Shown here: positions 31,111 to 44,361 of the stretch, in pieces
Numbering within the stretch: position 1 is the first letter of the stretch
Layout: each line of letters starts with the position of its first letter
Assembly (NCBI GenBank): GCA_025667525.1
Contig: JANFOE010002214.1
Span: forward strand, 186,001-250,000
Source: Glebionis coronaria
Taxonomy: Eukaryota; Streptophyta; Magnoliopsida; Asterales; Asteraceae
DNA length: 64,000 nt
Direction: 5' to 3'
Program-made: the position numbers and the translations under genes
Notes under the pieces: generated by a model
Seen by the model: the letters and a program-made list of their open reading frames with translations, nothing else
What the model was told of the DNA's origin: nothing
The model's database searches: none

Positions 31111-34100
31111 TGTGACACCCCCAAATTGAGTCAAATGCAGCAGAAAATTATATTTGGGTGTCACGTAGGTGGATCAAGAGCAGATAGTATGTAGAGCAAC
31201 AGAGAAAAAATTATCATTACATTTATTACATGAATAAAAGTGCAAATGTTATTAAAATTGTCTTAAACATTATTCAGCGTTTAAAATCATTCCCCAGTTC
31301 ATAAAACCTCATATGAGCTCTATAAATGCATCCTATCATGATGCTTGATTCCATGCACATCAATACCTGCTTCAGTTTCCTGAGAAAAAATGCTTAGAGA
31401 GTCAACATAAAGTTGGTGAATTCATAGTTTAATAAAAATGAGTTTGGACAATAAACATTCACTGAAGTAGTAATGCACAAAGCATCAACACTTAAAAGTA
31501 ATTACATTCCCATATTGCCCGAAACTGAGATTTGATAGTTAAGTCCTCAACAAATAAGGACCCTTCGCATTAAATGCACCCAATAATATTAAGTTCTGAC
31601 ATGTGAAACATCTGTTGTCCTGACCTAGGCACAGTGAGCGCTACTCACCCAGATGGGGATGGTCAATCCCAAATAGATCTATTTATAACATTTAGGTAAT
31701 TCAATAATTCTAACAGTTTCAGATGCACGGGTCATGTGGGTTCATCTACAATAGGCAAATAATCAAGGTTTAGTAGTTCGGTTTATGTCCATCAAATAAA
31801 ATATGTTGCATGTTTTCTTCCCCATAAAAGAATTTAAAAGTTTTTCAATATACAAAAGTGGGGCCATGAACTCACCTCAGTAGTACAGCAAATAGTCACA
31901 AGAAAATCTTATATGATGCTCACGATACAGTCAACGACCTAAATAATTATAAGGTCTCAGTAAATGCATAACATAATGCATAAAAGTTTCAAAACGAGTC
32001 TGTGCATGCTTATACTGGTTTTAAACATTTTATTACGATATCTGAAATTTAGTTCATCGTTGTACAAGTTATAGTAGTATATATTTTAAGTATAAAATAA
32101 ATAATATTGTTAAATTAGTTAATCTGTTTAATTAATAACCTCGTACTTGTATTGTTTATAAAGTAATTTAAATATTTATAAAAAGGAAGTTTTATATATA
32201 TTTAAAGTGAAAATAAATATAATTAATATATTTATTTTATAAGTTAATCATATTTAATTTATATCTTATATATAAATAGTGTTTATAAAATGTATAACAT
32301 TTTAGTTTAATTCAGTGTTCCCGATATTTGTATAATTATCACATTATAGGTTTGGGAAAATATAACGAATGTTGGACTTTTATAATTATTTAAGTTTTAC
32401 CTTTTTAATATTAAAGTTATATATATAATTACGGTTTAATTTAAGTTTAGGAAAATTACGTTTTAGACCCTCGATTAAATATAATACCCACGGCAACATT
32501 AATATAATATTCTTAGGGTTCGTTTAACTTTCAAATAATGGCAAAACAAGTCCCTTCCTAGTTACACGTGAAACTAAGGTTTATAAAAGTTTCACAAGTT
32601 GTCACTTTTGGTCCTCCTAGTATTCGGTTCATAATTAGGTTAACCTAAGTTTCATAAACGCCCCCTAGGGCTTCAAACAAGTTTTGGCTTATGCCAAAAC
32701 AGCCCCTAGGGTTTGTTTAGGGTTTGTTTAGGGTTTGTTAAACTTTCTTATCTTGTCAAAAAGGGTCCCTAGGGTGCCTAAATCTTTCGGCAAGTGGCAA
32801 AAGGGGACCCTAGGTTCTAACTATGTTACACAATTTACCCTAACTTAGTAATAAATACATTTGAGTCCTCCTACTATGTTTTAAGTCTCGGATGGTATTG
32901 AAATACCACCCTCAACTCTCGGCAAATTACAACATTAGCCCATATGTTTTATCTTTTGTAAAAATGAGTTTCTATAAGTATCCATTTAGATCCCTAAACA
33001 TATGATAATTACAAAATCAACCCGAAAGTTTTATATTAATCCTTTTTAATCCGAAACTTCATGGATTTTCTATATTAATCCGAAACTTTCTAAACTCATA
33101 ATTTTAACAAAAAAAGTTTTATAATATCATTATTTAATAAAATAAAGTTTATTTTAGGTAAGCTTATTCTAGTGGGCTTAATAGCTTAATTTCTATAAGG
33201 AAAATAGTGAGCTTAATAATCTAAGGCAACTAGTTATACTTTTAGTTAGTAACTTTAGATCTAGTGATTCTAGGTTGTCTAAACATCACAAAGTTAACCA
33301 AATCATTAAATCATGAGGATAAACCCCACTTCTAATATTATGCATGCTTAGGTTTTTCATGGTTTTTCTAGTTAAGCATGTTCATAAGGTTATATTCATT
33401 ATGGTTAATAAGATTTTACATCACACTAAATCATAAACCCATTTTAGCCGTGACCTTATTTAGTCTAGGGTTTCATGGTTTTGTTTCAAGGTTAAGTTCT
33501 TACTAGTGATATGCATGTATATGTTTATGTGTATGAAAAGAAATATATTGAAAAGATAAGTGTTATGTTACGTACTTGTTTAGATAGATCTAGGGATGAA
33601 CAAGTAAATGTGTAGTGACTAGAGCTTGGTTTCAACAATGGTGATCACATGGAAATCAAAAGCTAGCCGTGACCTTTAATGGTTGTGGGTACACTTGGAG
33701 TTGTCTTGGAGATCAAGGTTGTTGTAGAAGTGACAATGATTAGCATTCAATATGCATGAGACATAGATTTAGGAGTAGTAAATAAACTTGAAGGATCTTG
33801 GTTATGGGGTAAAAGTTCTAGCTGTGAGTTCTTGAGAGAGAGAGTGAAGTGAGATAAGAGTGTTTTCAAATTTTTTGTGTTGTGTGTGTAAGGATACCAT
33901 GTGGGATATTCGGCTATATTAGGAAAGAGGAGATCCAAGTGAGAATCTAGTACTATGTCCTATGTATCCTTGGGATATTCTGCAAGATATTTGGTGGATT
34001 CATACAAGATATTTCCCACATGCTCAAACTAGCAATTTCACTTCCTTCCCCTTTTGTGGTTTTAGCCGTAGGTTTTGAGAAGTCAAAGGGGGGGACAAAG

Positions 34101-34927
34101 ATTTGACAAGAATAGTATTTGTGTATAGTGACATAGTATGTTGTAAGTATAGAAATAGTATGGGATGTGTAAGAAAGCATGGTTAAGTATAAGGGAAGTA
34201 AGGTGTGTAAGAAAAGTTGTAAGGTATAGTATGGTATAGTGTATTAGTGGATGGTAACTTGTAGGTTTAATGATTAGGAGTAGTGTATGCATGCATATAC
34301 ACGGCACATATATACATTTTTTGAGGATTGTGTTAACTTGTATCAAGTATTGGGAGATAATAATAGTCCTTGTATTATATTGTATACAATTGTTAAGTTT
34401 CTAGGTATTTTAGTTAAACCTTTAGGTAACTTGTGAAAGTATAATGAGTATATCATTATAAGTATTTTACTTGAATAAAGTAAATAGATGACAATGTGAA
34501 ATAATGTACATTGTTTTAAAGTGGTAGGTGTTTATTCATAATATGTAAATATATACATATAAATATAAATCCAAGTACTTAATAAATTAAGTAAATAATG
34601 ATACAGTGTATCCAAAGTGTGTACTGAGGTGATGAGTCCTTGTTTCAATCATGTGGCCAGTCAATTGCCAAAGTAGTCCATAAGGACTAAAGATGTGGCC
34701 AATCAATTGCCAAAGTAGTCCATAAGGACAAAAGGTGTGGCTAGTCAATTGGCAACGTAGTCAATAAAGACTAAAGGTTCATATAAATGTACAAATAAAT
34801 ACGGAATGTTAGTATGACAACAGTATATGATTATTAATAAGTCATATAAAAGTGGAATTGTATAGATTCCAAAAATAATAAGTACAACAGTTGACAAAGT
34901 CAATGAGATAAAATCAGAGGTTTTACA
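31111..34927 (-). repeat. Gypsy B 3' LTR (3817 bp)
   Basis: Non-coding. Small indels and scattered substitutions separate it from 55911-59724. Both copies carry three 42-bp tandem repeats near the sense 5' end (U3) at 34653-34778, and plant-telomere-like AGGGTTTGTTTAGGGTTTG words near 32700 (sense opposite). Short ORFs at 33747-34346 are chance openings in T-rich LTR sequence. Confidence 0.93.
34653..34778 (-). repeat. Three 42-bp tandem repeats in U3 of gypsy B
   Basis: Copies start at 34653, 34695 and 34737, each reading GTGGCCAGTCAATTGCCAAA-like text and AGTCCATAAGGAC. The third is more diverged. The same triplet is in the other LTR near 59452-59575. Their position 150-275 bp from the sense LTR start suits upstream promoter elements. 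Confidence 0.85.
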
Positions 34928-36018
34928 ACACCATCCCGTTATTTTAGCTTTGTCCTCAAAGCTTAAGATGAAGTCACTGGTCAGGTGAACAAGTGTGGGT
35001 ACTTGGTTTTGAACGAGTCTTCTCGTTCCCAAGTGAACTAAGGACCTCTCCTCGAGTTCCAACGTACTTTAATCAACGGGATGCGACTGCGTTTCAATTT
35101 AACCGTCCTCTCCATGATTTCTACTGGTTCTTCTATGAACTGGAGTTTGTCGTCAAACTGAACTCCTTCTAATGTCATAGCCAATGGTTCTTCAGCATAG
35201 CACTTCTTCAGGTTAGACAAGTGAAAAGTAAAGTGTACCCGACTCAGTTGCTGGGGTAACTCTAAACGATAAGCTACTTCCCCGATCCTGGCTATTACTC
35301 TAAAAGGGCCGACATAACGTGGATTCAGTTTTCCACGTTTGCCAAAGCGTACAACACCCTTCCAAGGTGATACTTTGAGCATAACACGATCGCCTACCTC
35401 AAATTGCATAGGTTTGCGTTTTAGGTCCGCGTAGCTCTTTTGTCGATCGCGAGCAGCTTGAATTCTTTGCTTAATGAGGACGATCTTGTCTGTAGTCTCC
35501 AAGATTAATTCTGGTCCAGTGAGTTGAAATTCACCTACTTCTGCCCAGCACATAGGTGAACGGCATTTTCGACCGTATAGTGCTTCAAAATGGGCAGCCT
35601 TAATACTGGCATGATAACTGTTGTTGTAGGAGAATTCCACTAAAGGAATGTGGTCAACCCACCCATTTCCAAAGTCGATCACACATGCTCGTAGCATGTC
35701 TTCTAGAGTCTGAATGGTTCGTTCACTTTGATCGTCAGTCTGCGGATGATAAGCGGTGCTCATATCCAAATTGGTACCTAAGGCTCGTTGGAAAGCCTTC
35801 CAAAAGTTTGATGTGAACCTACCGTCTCGATCACAGATTATCGAAACTGGTATTCCATGTTTGGTCACTATCTCCTTCAGGTACGTTTTTGCGAGTTTTG
35901 CCAGAGGATCATTCTCCCAAATTGGCAAGAAATGAGCGGACTTGGTGAGTCGGTCGACGATTACCCAAATAGTATCGTAACTGTGAGATGACTTTGGGAT
36001 TTTGGTGACAAAGTCCAT
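34928..36018 (-). pseudogene. Gypsy B: integrase core and chromodomain-like tail
   Basis: From [18 protein letters not shown] (first Asp) through [15 protein letters not shown] (second Asp) to [15 protein letters not shown] (Glu), so the D-D-E triad is present; one neighbouring Gly is Asp. The GPY/F block [25 protein letters not shown] and [13 protein letters not shown] follow. A TAG after NSRRGP (35038-35040) splits off the tail FTWEREDSFKTKYPHLF, which continues to about 34970. The PPT-like AACGGGATGGTGT abuts the LTR at 34927. Confidence 0.87.
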
Positions 36019-36722
36019 GGTGATGTTGTCCCACTTCCATTTCGGTATCTCGGGCTGTACAAGTAAACCCGATGGTCTCTAGTGTTCAGTTTTGACACGT
36101 GAACATGTCAAACACTTTTGCACATAGGTGGCGATGTCAGCTTTCATATTCGGCCACTAGTATAATTTCTTCATATCCTGATACATCTTTTCAGATCCGG
36201 GATGTATAGAATATTTAGACTTATGAGATTCGTGCATAATCATGTTCCTCAAATCTCCATAGCAAGGTAACCAAATTCGTCCATGAAGGCATAGGGTTCC
36301 ATATGCTCTTGGTTATAGCTTCTCCTTAGTAAGGTCAGTTCTGAGCATTCCCCCAACGTCTTCCTTCACGAGGTTTTCAGGTAATTGAGCTTGGGTCTGA
36401 GCTTCTAAAATCTGTTTGGGTAGATCCAAACTGATCGTCATAACTAATGCCCGAACTCTCATAGGAGGGTCCATTTCCTTACGACATAAAGCATCAGCAA
36501 CCACATTTGCTTTACCGGGGTGGTATTTGATCTCGTAGTCATAGTCACTCAACATCTCAATCCAACGGCGTTGCCTCATGTTCAGCTCCATCTGATCCAA
36601 TATGTGTTGCAAACTTTTGTGGTCAGTATGCATTGTGCCCTTCGTTCCGTATAGGTAATGTCTCCAGATCTTGAGAGCAAATACTACGGATCCAAGTTCT
36701 AAATCGTGAGTGGTGTAGTTCT
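36019..36722 (-). pseudogene. Gypsy B: RNase H end and integrase zinc-finger region
   Basis: RNase [64 protein letters not shown] (36313-36633), preceded in frame by the YTTHDLELG block up to the edge of gypsy D at 36722. The H-H-C-C part (36019-36312) is readable ([18 protein letters not shown]; HVQKCLTC-like) but has stops, including one in the RPSG region. The domain continues across D at 48373. Confidence 0.82.
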
Positions 36723-39496
36723 TCTAACACCCCAACAAATGCTATGTGCAGCGGAACTACAACATTTGGGTGCTAGGCAGTTATCATCACACACAAGCTA
36801 TTTCGAACGACTCAAAGAGACGTAGGAATTTAAACATTAATTAAACATCGTTAAAACAACATTGTCTACCGCTTCCCAAACCCCAAAGATAATACAACAC
36901 AGAGTTGCGTTTTGGTCCCCATTGAATCTCAACCCAAAATTACATTACAAGTTCACATGACATGACATAAAAAGTTTTAAGTTATAAAAAGGGAGGAAAG
37001 ACAAAGTAGACCGCCAATCCACAACAACATCCATCCTAGCATGCTCCTTGCTACCATCTCATCGATTACCTGAAACACATGCTTAAAGGGGTCAAAAAAT
37101 AATGTTGAGCGGAATTTATAGGTTTTACAATCACAATTTGAACATAAGTATATAAAATCAATCACGATCATTTATAGAATTGTCGATCAAACAATCTATT
37201 ATTCAAGGTTATTACAATTGTGTTTATGCTCATGACACTAATCCGTTAACTCAATCACCCGCGTTCATTTACCGGCATGATTAAGATGAAACCAGTGCTC
37301 CTTCTAAAGGCATTAGTTGCAATTATACCTTATTTCTTATCACAAGTTATCCGTCCGCAGGGGGTACTCAACGTACTAGCCCTCGTCTCGGATAGGGTCG
37401 TCAACCCCATAGTACTATCAGTTGTATAAGCGGCTATTTTCAATCCACACGAGGATTAAACAATAGTTAATAGTTCATGAATATAGGGTCTTATGCAACT
37501 ATGTACTCAACACAATTTAGGCAACTTTCGGGTCCAACAATCATTCATGACTTATGTTCGTTTCATTTAAAATAGCATCCATCCCCCTTGCGGGTAAAAC
37601 CATTTAAAACAATATAAAGCGAGGCTATAAATTCACACCTTGTATAGAAGTAGTCGACGTAACGAATGACGATCACTGACGATGAAGATGCCCCGGAATT
37701 CAATCTCAACACCTAACAAACAACGGTTAATGAGTTAATTCATTTATATAACCTTATATACTGTATAATACATACATATTAGTCAATTGTCATAATTACT
37801 AACTCGTGCCAAAATCCAACAAGTAATAGTTACTAGACTCATACTATCCATCTTCGTAATTAAAGTTGTTTCCCATTTATAACTTTGCCGATACTTACCA
37901 AAAGTACGTGATGTTTTCTATTACTTAAGTGTCTATATATAATACAAGAAAATTTGTAAAAATACCTTATAATCTGTATAAAACCCATCTTAAATCCCAT
38001 AAAAAGTTTTTACTATTATGACCCATTACACACTACATTTCTAAACATAAACTTTTTAGACTGATTTTGCACTTTTACCATGTAGGACTTGTTTGACCCA
38101 TTTAAAAGACATCATTAGCTAATTTCACTCTTAAGTCCAAAAATAGACTCAAATATGAAGGTTCGGAACCAAAGAACAACTTTCAATCATTTACCAAACT
38201 CTATCTATGGTCCCCGGGATTTGACCTAAAATCAAACATAATTTCGGATTATGTTTATTTCTCTTCTCCCGGTACACGAACTTTCAAAATAGCATAACTT
38301 TTGACTCGTTAGGAGTCGTAAGCTCTTTCTTATACCAAATCGAAGCTAAGACAATGCTCTACAACTATATCCTAACCTCATGACCTGTTTAAAAAATCAA
38401 ACCCACGAAAACAAGCCTAAACAATCTGCCTAAAATTTCCTTTCTCAAAATCAATCCAACACTTGTTTTTAAACCATTCTAACATCACCTAGACCTAACC
38501 TAACCACTTATGATCATTCCTAATCACCTTAATCAGTCCATAACACTAAGAATATCAAATCCTCACAAAACCCCAAATCCTAAATCACACATGCATTTGG
38601 TTTAACCCTTTTAAAAACATCAAAAACAAGGTTCTAAACATAAACCCACAACATAATCCATCATCCACCATGAACAACCAAACACCCCCATTTGGACGTG
38701 GGGTGTTGGTATTTAAAACACCCCAACCAAATTGATTTTGGTGTGTTTGTTGGATGATTATACATAATCCAAACACTAATTAAACATGCAACATGCCTAA
38801 TTACATCAAATCATACTTTTGAAAAACCTTTGATTCTTGAAAATTTTTGTTAATACATGTTAAAAATTACATCAAAACACTTACAATTGAAAATGAAAGT
38901 GTGGTCTAAACTTGGAATTAATCAAAAAAAGAAGGAAAAAAATTTTGGAGGTGGTGGTGTGGCCGACGGCCGAAGAGAGAGAAAGGAGAAGGGTGAGAAA
39001 AATTTTGAATGATTTTTGTTTGTGTGTGTGTTCTCCTCCCCTTTTTGTAAATTCATAGGGACCTCTTGTGTAATTTGGTTATTCTTTTGGCCTCATTTTT
39101 AAACGACACAACTTAGTAGCGGGAAACGACTTACTAGTCGGTTTTGAAAAATTTGCGGCAGTCGGGGATCACCCCGAACACTCGAAAATACTTTTAAAGC
39201 AATTTAAACGCACCCGAGATAAAATAAAACGCACCCGGCTCGACTCAACACGAACCAAAAATAAAATTCTTGAAAAATTCTAATATTGACAAAACGATCA
39301 TAAAACACAAAAATTGGGCATCCGTCGGGATCGTAGTCATCATCGTCATCCTTAAATCGTCAATCGTTAAGATTACGACCTTAAACATTGGTTTCAACTT
39401 AAACAGTCAAATATATAATAAACGAAATTTCTTAAAAATTTCAAAAATATTCGTGATTTAGGGTAAAATAAATGACCTCGGTTTCTGGGTATCACA
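36723..39496 (-). repeat. Gypsy D 3' LTR (2774 bp)
   Basis: Plus-strand ends TCTAACACCCC and GGGTATCACA. Non-coding. Nearly the same as 45587-48372, with scattered substitutions and short indels. The sense 3' end is GTGTTAGA, so the LTR ends in GA and not CA in both copies. Confidence 0.92.
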
Positions 39497-39763
39497 TCCA
39501 CCCATCCTTAAAGAGAGCGACGTCCCGGCGCTCGCCTCTTCTTATACTCACATTTCGTGCCGCTGGAATAGATGAGGATATCTCTCCTTAAAGAAGTCCT
39601 CACGTTCCCAAGTGTATTCCGATCCACGTCTAGAATTCCATCGTACCTTCATAATGGGAATTCTACTATGCTTCAATCTCTTAACCTCTCGGTCCATGAT
39701 CTCCACTGGTTCCTCCACAAATTGCATTTTATCGTCAAGCTGAATCTCGTCCAAAGGAATCAC
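39497..39763 (-). pseudogene. Gypsy D: chromodomain-like C-terminus
   Basis: [51 protein letters not shown], ending at 39548. This is the end of pol in Tekay-like elements; a TAG at 39764-39766 separates it from integrase in the same frame. The PPT-like GGATGGGTGGA (minus) lies between it and the LTR. Confidence 0.85.
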
Positions 39764-40819
39764 CTATTCCTTATCCGCCAAACGTTTCTTCAAATTCGAT
39801 ACGTGAAACGTGTCGTGAATAGCACTAAGCTCGTTTGGCAATTCTAACTTATAAGCTATCGGTCCGATTCGTCTAACAATCTTGAACGGTCCAATATACC
39901 TTGGACTCAGCTTTCCTTTCTTTCCAAAACATATCACACCCTTCCATGACGACACCTTAAGCATGACCATGTCTCCGACCTCAAATTCCAACGGTTTCCT
40001 CCTATTATCGGCATAACTCTTTTGTCGGCTTCTTGCGGCAAGTAAACTGTTCTTAATTTGCACAATCTTCTCTGTCGTCTCCAAAACCATTTCGGGCCCA
40101 GTCAACTGACTCTCTCCCACTTCGCTCCAACACACAGGAGATCTACACTTCCTTCCATACAACGCTTCAAATGGTGCAGCCTTAATGCTCGCATGATAAC
40201 TGTTATTATACGAAAACTCTACTAAAGGCAAGTGGCGTGCCCAACTTCCTCCGAAATCAATCACGCATGCTCGGAGCATGTCCTCCAACGTCTGAATGGT
40301 TCGTTCGCTTTGGCCATCAGTTTCAGGGTGATAGGCCGTGCTCAAACTCAATTCGGTGCCCATCGCACGTTGAAGAGATTTCCAAAATTCTGAAGTAAAT
40401 CTTCTATCGCGATCCGAAATGATCGATAAAGGTACACCATGTCGACAAATAATTTCCTTCACGTACACACTGGCAAGTTTCTCCATGCTATTCGTCTTCT
40501 TCATAGGTAAAAAGTGAGAAGATTTCGTCAATCTATCCACAATCACCCAAATCATATCACAACCACTAGGAGTTCTTGGTAAACCCGTCACGAAATCCAT
40601 AGCGATCTTTTCCAATTTCCATTTTGGGATCTCAGGTTGTACCAACAACCCGGACGGTCTCTTATGTTCAGCTTTAACCTTCGCGCAAGTTAAACACTTA
40701 CTGACGTAACGAGCAATCTCTGCCTTCATATTCGGCCACCAGTAGACTTTCTTCGGATCATGATACATCTTATCCGCTCCAGGATGTATCGAGTACTTCG
40801 ACTTATGAGACTCATTCAT
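39764..40819 (-). CDS. Gypsy D: integrase
   Basis: 351 codons. H-H-C-C finger [13 protein letters not shown] ... CLTCAKVK intact; catalytic core with [25 protein letters not shown] and [15 protein letters not shown], so D-D-E is present; C-terminal [15 protein letters not shown] and [19 protein letters not shown]; ends [14 protein letters not shown] before a TAG. It is the best-preserved gypsy integrase in the window but is cut from the rest of pol by stops upstream (40820-40968). Confidence 0.87.
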   Translation of the reverse strand: MNESHKSKYSIHPGADKMYHDPKKVYWWPNMKAEIARYVSKCLTCAKVKAEHKRPSGLLVQPEIPKWKLEKIAMDFVTGLPRTPSGCDMIWVIVDRLTKSSHFLPMKKTNSMEKLASVYVKEIICRHGVPLSIISDRDRRFTSEFWKSLQRAMGTELSLSTAYHPETDGQSERTIQTLEDMLRACVIDFGGSWARHLPLVEFSYNNSYHASIKAAPFEALYGRKCRSPVCWSEVGESQLTGPEMVLETTEKIVQIKNSLLAARSRQKSYADNRRKPLEFEVGDMVMLKVSSWKGVICFGKKGKLSPRYIGPFKIVRRIGPIAYKLELPNELSAIHDTFHVSNLKKRLADKE

Positions 40820-41355
40820 AACTAAATCTTGTACTCAAGGCATTCCTTCCTCGGATGGACATAGCGGTAACCAAATCCAATTTTCAAAATATCTCAACCC
40901 GTCTGACTTTACCACAATAAAAGGTTTCTGAAGTCTTCCCAAATTCTCAGCGCCAATATTTTATTTCATCAATCCCTTCTCTTGAGCATCAATATTCTTC
41001 CGGTCAAATCAACGCCCTCAGTCATCACTAATGCTCTGACTCTTAAAGTTTTCTCTCTATCCTTCCTACTAAGTGCATCTGCTACAACGTTTGCCTTGCC
41101 AGGATGGTAGTGAATCTCGCAGTCATAGTCACTCGGTAGCTCCACCCATCGTATTTGTCTCATATTCAACTCCTTTTGGTCTAATATGTGCTGCAAACTC
41201 TTGTGGTCGGTGAATACAACACACTTAGTCCCATACAAGTAGTATCTCCACAACTTTAGCGCAAAAACTACAGCTCCCAATTCCAAATCATGCGTAGTGT
41301 AGTTTTCCTCGTGCTTCCTTAATTGTCTCGACGTGTAAGTGATCACCTTCTCACA
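40820..41355 (-). pseudogene. Gypsy D: RNase H
   Basis: Open 40969-41346: [80 protein letters not shown]. The segment 40820-40968, the link to integrase, is frameshifted. A stop at about 41356 (TAG in the plus-strand CACTACAT context) separates it from RT. Confidence 0.85.
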
Positions 41356-42086
41356 CTACATTAAAACAGCTCCATAACCCTTATGAGACGCGTCACAATA
41401 AACCATGAAGTCTTTGATTCCTTCCGGCAATGACAAAATCGGAGCAGAACACAATTTTTCCTTAAGTGTTTTGAAAGCGATTTCTTCATCATTTCCCCAT
41501 TTAAACACCCGATTCTTCTCGGTAAGCTTGGTCAACGGCTTTCCAATCAACGAAAATCCTTCGATGAATCTCCGATAATAACCAGCTAAACCAAGAAATT
41601 GTCGAACTTCAGTTGGCGTTGTCGGTGCCGACCATTCTTTAATTGCCTCTACCTTGGCAGGATCCACACGAACTCCTTCGCTATCAATCACATGCCCAAG
41701 AAATTGTACAGATTCCAACAAAATTCACACTTGGAGAATTTCGCGTACAGCTTCTCTTTCTTCAACAGCTTCAATATCGTCCTCAAGTGCTTCTCATGTT
41801 CTTCTTTGCTCTTGGAGTACATAAGAATATCATCAATGAATACAATGACAAACTTATCCAAATACGGCTTGCACACTCGATTCATAAGATCCATGAACAC
41901 TGCAGGCGCATTCGTTAACCCAAAAGGCATCACTCGGAATTCAAAATGTCCATATCGCGTACAAAAAGCAGTTATAGGAATATCCTCCTCTCTAACTCGC
42001 AGTTGATGATACCCTGATCTCAAGTCAATCTTCAAGTACACACAGGAACCTTGCAACCGATCAAATAAGTCGTCAATCCTCGGCAT
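41356..42086 (-). pseudogene. Gypsy D: reverse transcriptase, thumb and connection
   Basis: Two overlapping frames: 41688-42086 with [35 protein letters not shown] and the catalytic [15 protein letters not shown] (F-I-D-D intact), then a frameshift near 41700 into 41356-41721 with [37 protein letters not shown] and the start of RNase H ([18 protein letters not shown]). Confidence 0.87.
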
Positions 42087-43195
42087 GGATACCGATTCTT
42101 AACCGTCAATTTGTTAAGCTCTCGATAGTTGATACACATTCTAAACGACCCATCCTTCTTTTTTACAAACAACACAGGCGCTCCCCATGGTGATGAACTT
42201 GGTCGAATAAACCCCTTATCCATCAATTCTTTCAATTGATCAGATAACTCATTCAGTTCTGACGGTGCCAATCGATAAGGTGCACGAGCAACTGGTGCAG
42301 CTCCTGGCATCAAATCGATCCGAAATTCCACTTCACGAGAGAGCGGTAAACCCGGCAACTCATCACGAAAAACTTCCGGATACTCTCGAATCACAGGCAC
42401 CTCTTCCAACTTTGTCTCTACATCACCATCACTAGAAATTTGCGCTAGAAATACATCGCATCCTTCTTCTATATACCTCATCATCTTTAAGCAGGATATT
42501 ACTCTCAGACGAGAAGTACATTCATTACCCTTCACAGTCAAAACCCTATTCCTCAACGGGATTTGGACCAACCTTTCTCCACAAACAATCACCGCACTAT
42601 GCGCCATTAACCAATCCATCCCAATAATCACGTCGAAAGATCCTAGCTCTATAGGCATTAAGTCGATATCAAAGGCATAATTCCCTAACTTCAAGTTACA
42701 CCCTCTTAGTATAGAATTTGTACTAACAATCTTTCCATCGGCTAATTCCACATTATAGTTAGTCGTTAGCATCACCGGTTCTTTATTGATAAGGCGACTA
42801 AATTTTACGTCTACAAAGCTTTTGTCGGATCCAGAATCAAATAATTCACTAGCATAACGAGCGTCAAGTAGAAACGTAACGGTCACCACATTCGGGCCTT
42901 GCGGTTTGTCAGCGGTACCTACTCGGTATACAGCAGCAGCATTATTTCCTCCCTGCCTACTCCCAGCTTTCGGGCAGTTTCCTTGCTTGTGCCCCTTTTC
43001 TCCACATCCAAAACAAACCATTACTCTCGTGGTATTTGCCCCTGTAGCCACACCTCTAGATCGACAATCTGCAACTTTATGGCTCACCTTCCCACACTTG
43101 CTACATGCAGGAGGACAATTCCCAATATGGTACAAGTTACAACGACCACAGTGAGGATTGACCTTAACTCCTCTGGGGGCAGTAGCGGCTCTCAT
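42032..43195 (-). pseudogene. Gypsy D: gag zinc knuckles, protease and start of RT
   Basis: 387 codons. Two CCHC-type knuckles: [14 protein letters not shown] and [14 protein letters not shown] (residues about 34-75), preceded by [16 protein letters not shown]. The protease reads [12 protein letters not shown] (D-S-G) and continues to [21 protein letters not shown] begins [20 protein letters not shown] and reaches [18 protein letters not shown] and [10 protein letters not shown]; it frameshifts just after KNRYPC. Confidence 0.87.
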
Positions 43196-44002
43196 CCCAT
43201 CATTCCTTCTTTGGTTGAACTGTTGGTTACGATTCTGTCCTTGATTGTTGTTGCGATTACCTCACGATTCTGTCCTTGCGATTGATTTACCTGGGCAGCT
43301 TCTCATTTCCTTTTGTTTCCCTCAGCAATATAATCTTTCTTGTCTTGCAGCTTAACATCCATCAGTGCGTGAGCCATCTGAACGGCCTCATCAAATGATC
43401 CGAGCTTTGACGAAGTAGTCTCACCCTTAATGTTGCTCGACAGACACTTGATATATTGTTTCATCTTCTTACGATCGTCTGCGAAAGCATCAGGACACAA
43501 TAGGCTTAACTCATTAAACCTTCTTGTATAAGCAGTGATGACATTATTCTTCAAAGACAAGTGTCTCAACTGGTCCTCTAACTGACCCAGCTCTTCCTCG
43601 GGACAAAACTTCTTAGTCAAAAGTGCCTTGGTTGCAGCCCAAGTTCTTCCATTTGCTACCACTAATCCGACAGTAGCCACCTGGTTGTTCCACCAGCTTA
43701 ATGCATCATCGAGGAAAGTACCAGCTGCAAATTTAACTTTGTTTGCCTCAGAGCCCACTGATTTCAAAAGTGCTTTCAATCTTTTCCAACCATCTACGGA
43801 GTTCCAAAGCTCCACCGGTACCACGAAACTGTGTGGGACCACATTTCACAAAACCGGCATATGAACATTCCCTTGGGGCTTGTTGTCTTTCCACATTTCC
43901 ACCTTGACCTTGGTTTCTGTTCGCACGATCTGCCTCAAGAGCATTGGTGATTGCCTCTTGAATCATAGTGTTCACACGGGTAGCTGTCAACTTTGTAGGC
44001 AT
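43196..44002 (-). pseudogene. Gypsy D: gag
   Basis: Starts MPTKLTATRVNTMIQEAITN at 44002; a frameshift near 43780 moves to the frame open 43303-43842 (FAAGTFLDDALSWWNNQVAT, LTKKFCPEEELGQLEDQLRH, YTRRFNELSLLCPDAFADDR), the retrotransposon gag domain. Sequence 43196-43302 joins to the knuckles with further stops. Length and order are normal for this gypsy group. Confidence 0.85.
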
Positions 44003-44361
44003 GGTGAAGTCTTAGTTACACCTCTCTGCAATGACAGGGAAATAGAAAACAAGGTAAGTATACACATCAAGATTAAGAAGGATTTCTCTTTCAGGACATA
44101 ATATAAGTAAAACAACACATCAACAAGGTTACTAATATTCATCAATCACATCACAAAAGAGCAAATTCAAGACTTATCATAGATTATGAAACGTAAACAT
44201 GGACTGCATTGATAGATCAGCCAAAATCTATGACAAGTAATGCCACTACAACCATACACTAACAAACTTAAAGTTATCAAGTTTTCATCACAATGCCATC
44301 ATACAGGAGTCTAAAATAGTTCGATTACAACGATCAAAAGATAAAAATGAAATACAAGTAA

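Noticed and set aside
32690..32830. Telomere-like repeats (AGGGTTTGTTTAGGG)
   Set aside because: Only two or three imperfect units inside an LTR, present in both B LTRs; not an interstitial telomere tract.
33747..34346. Small minus-strand ORFs in the B LTR (repeated at 58738-59094)
   Set aside because: Both lie wholly inside LTRs, are T/I/L-rich chance openings and have no family resemblance.
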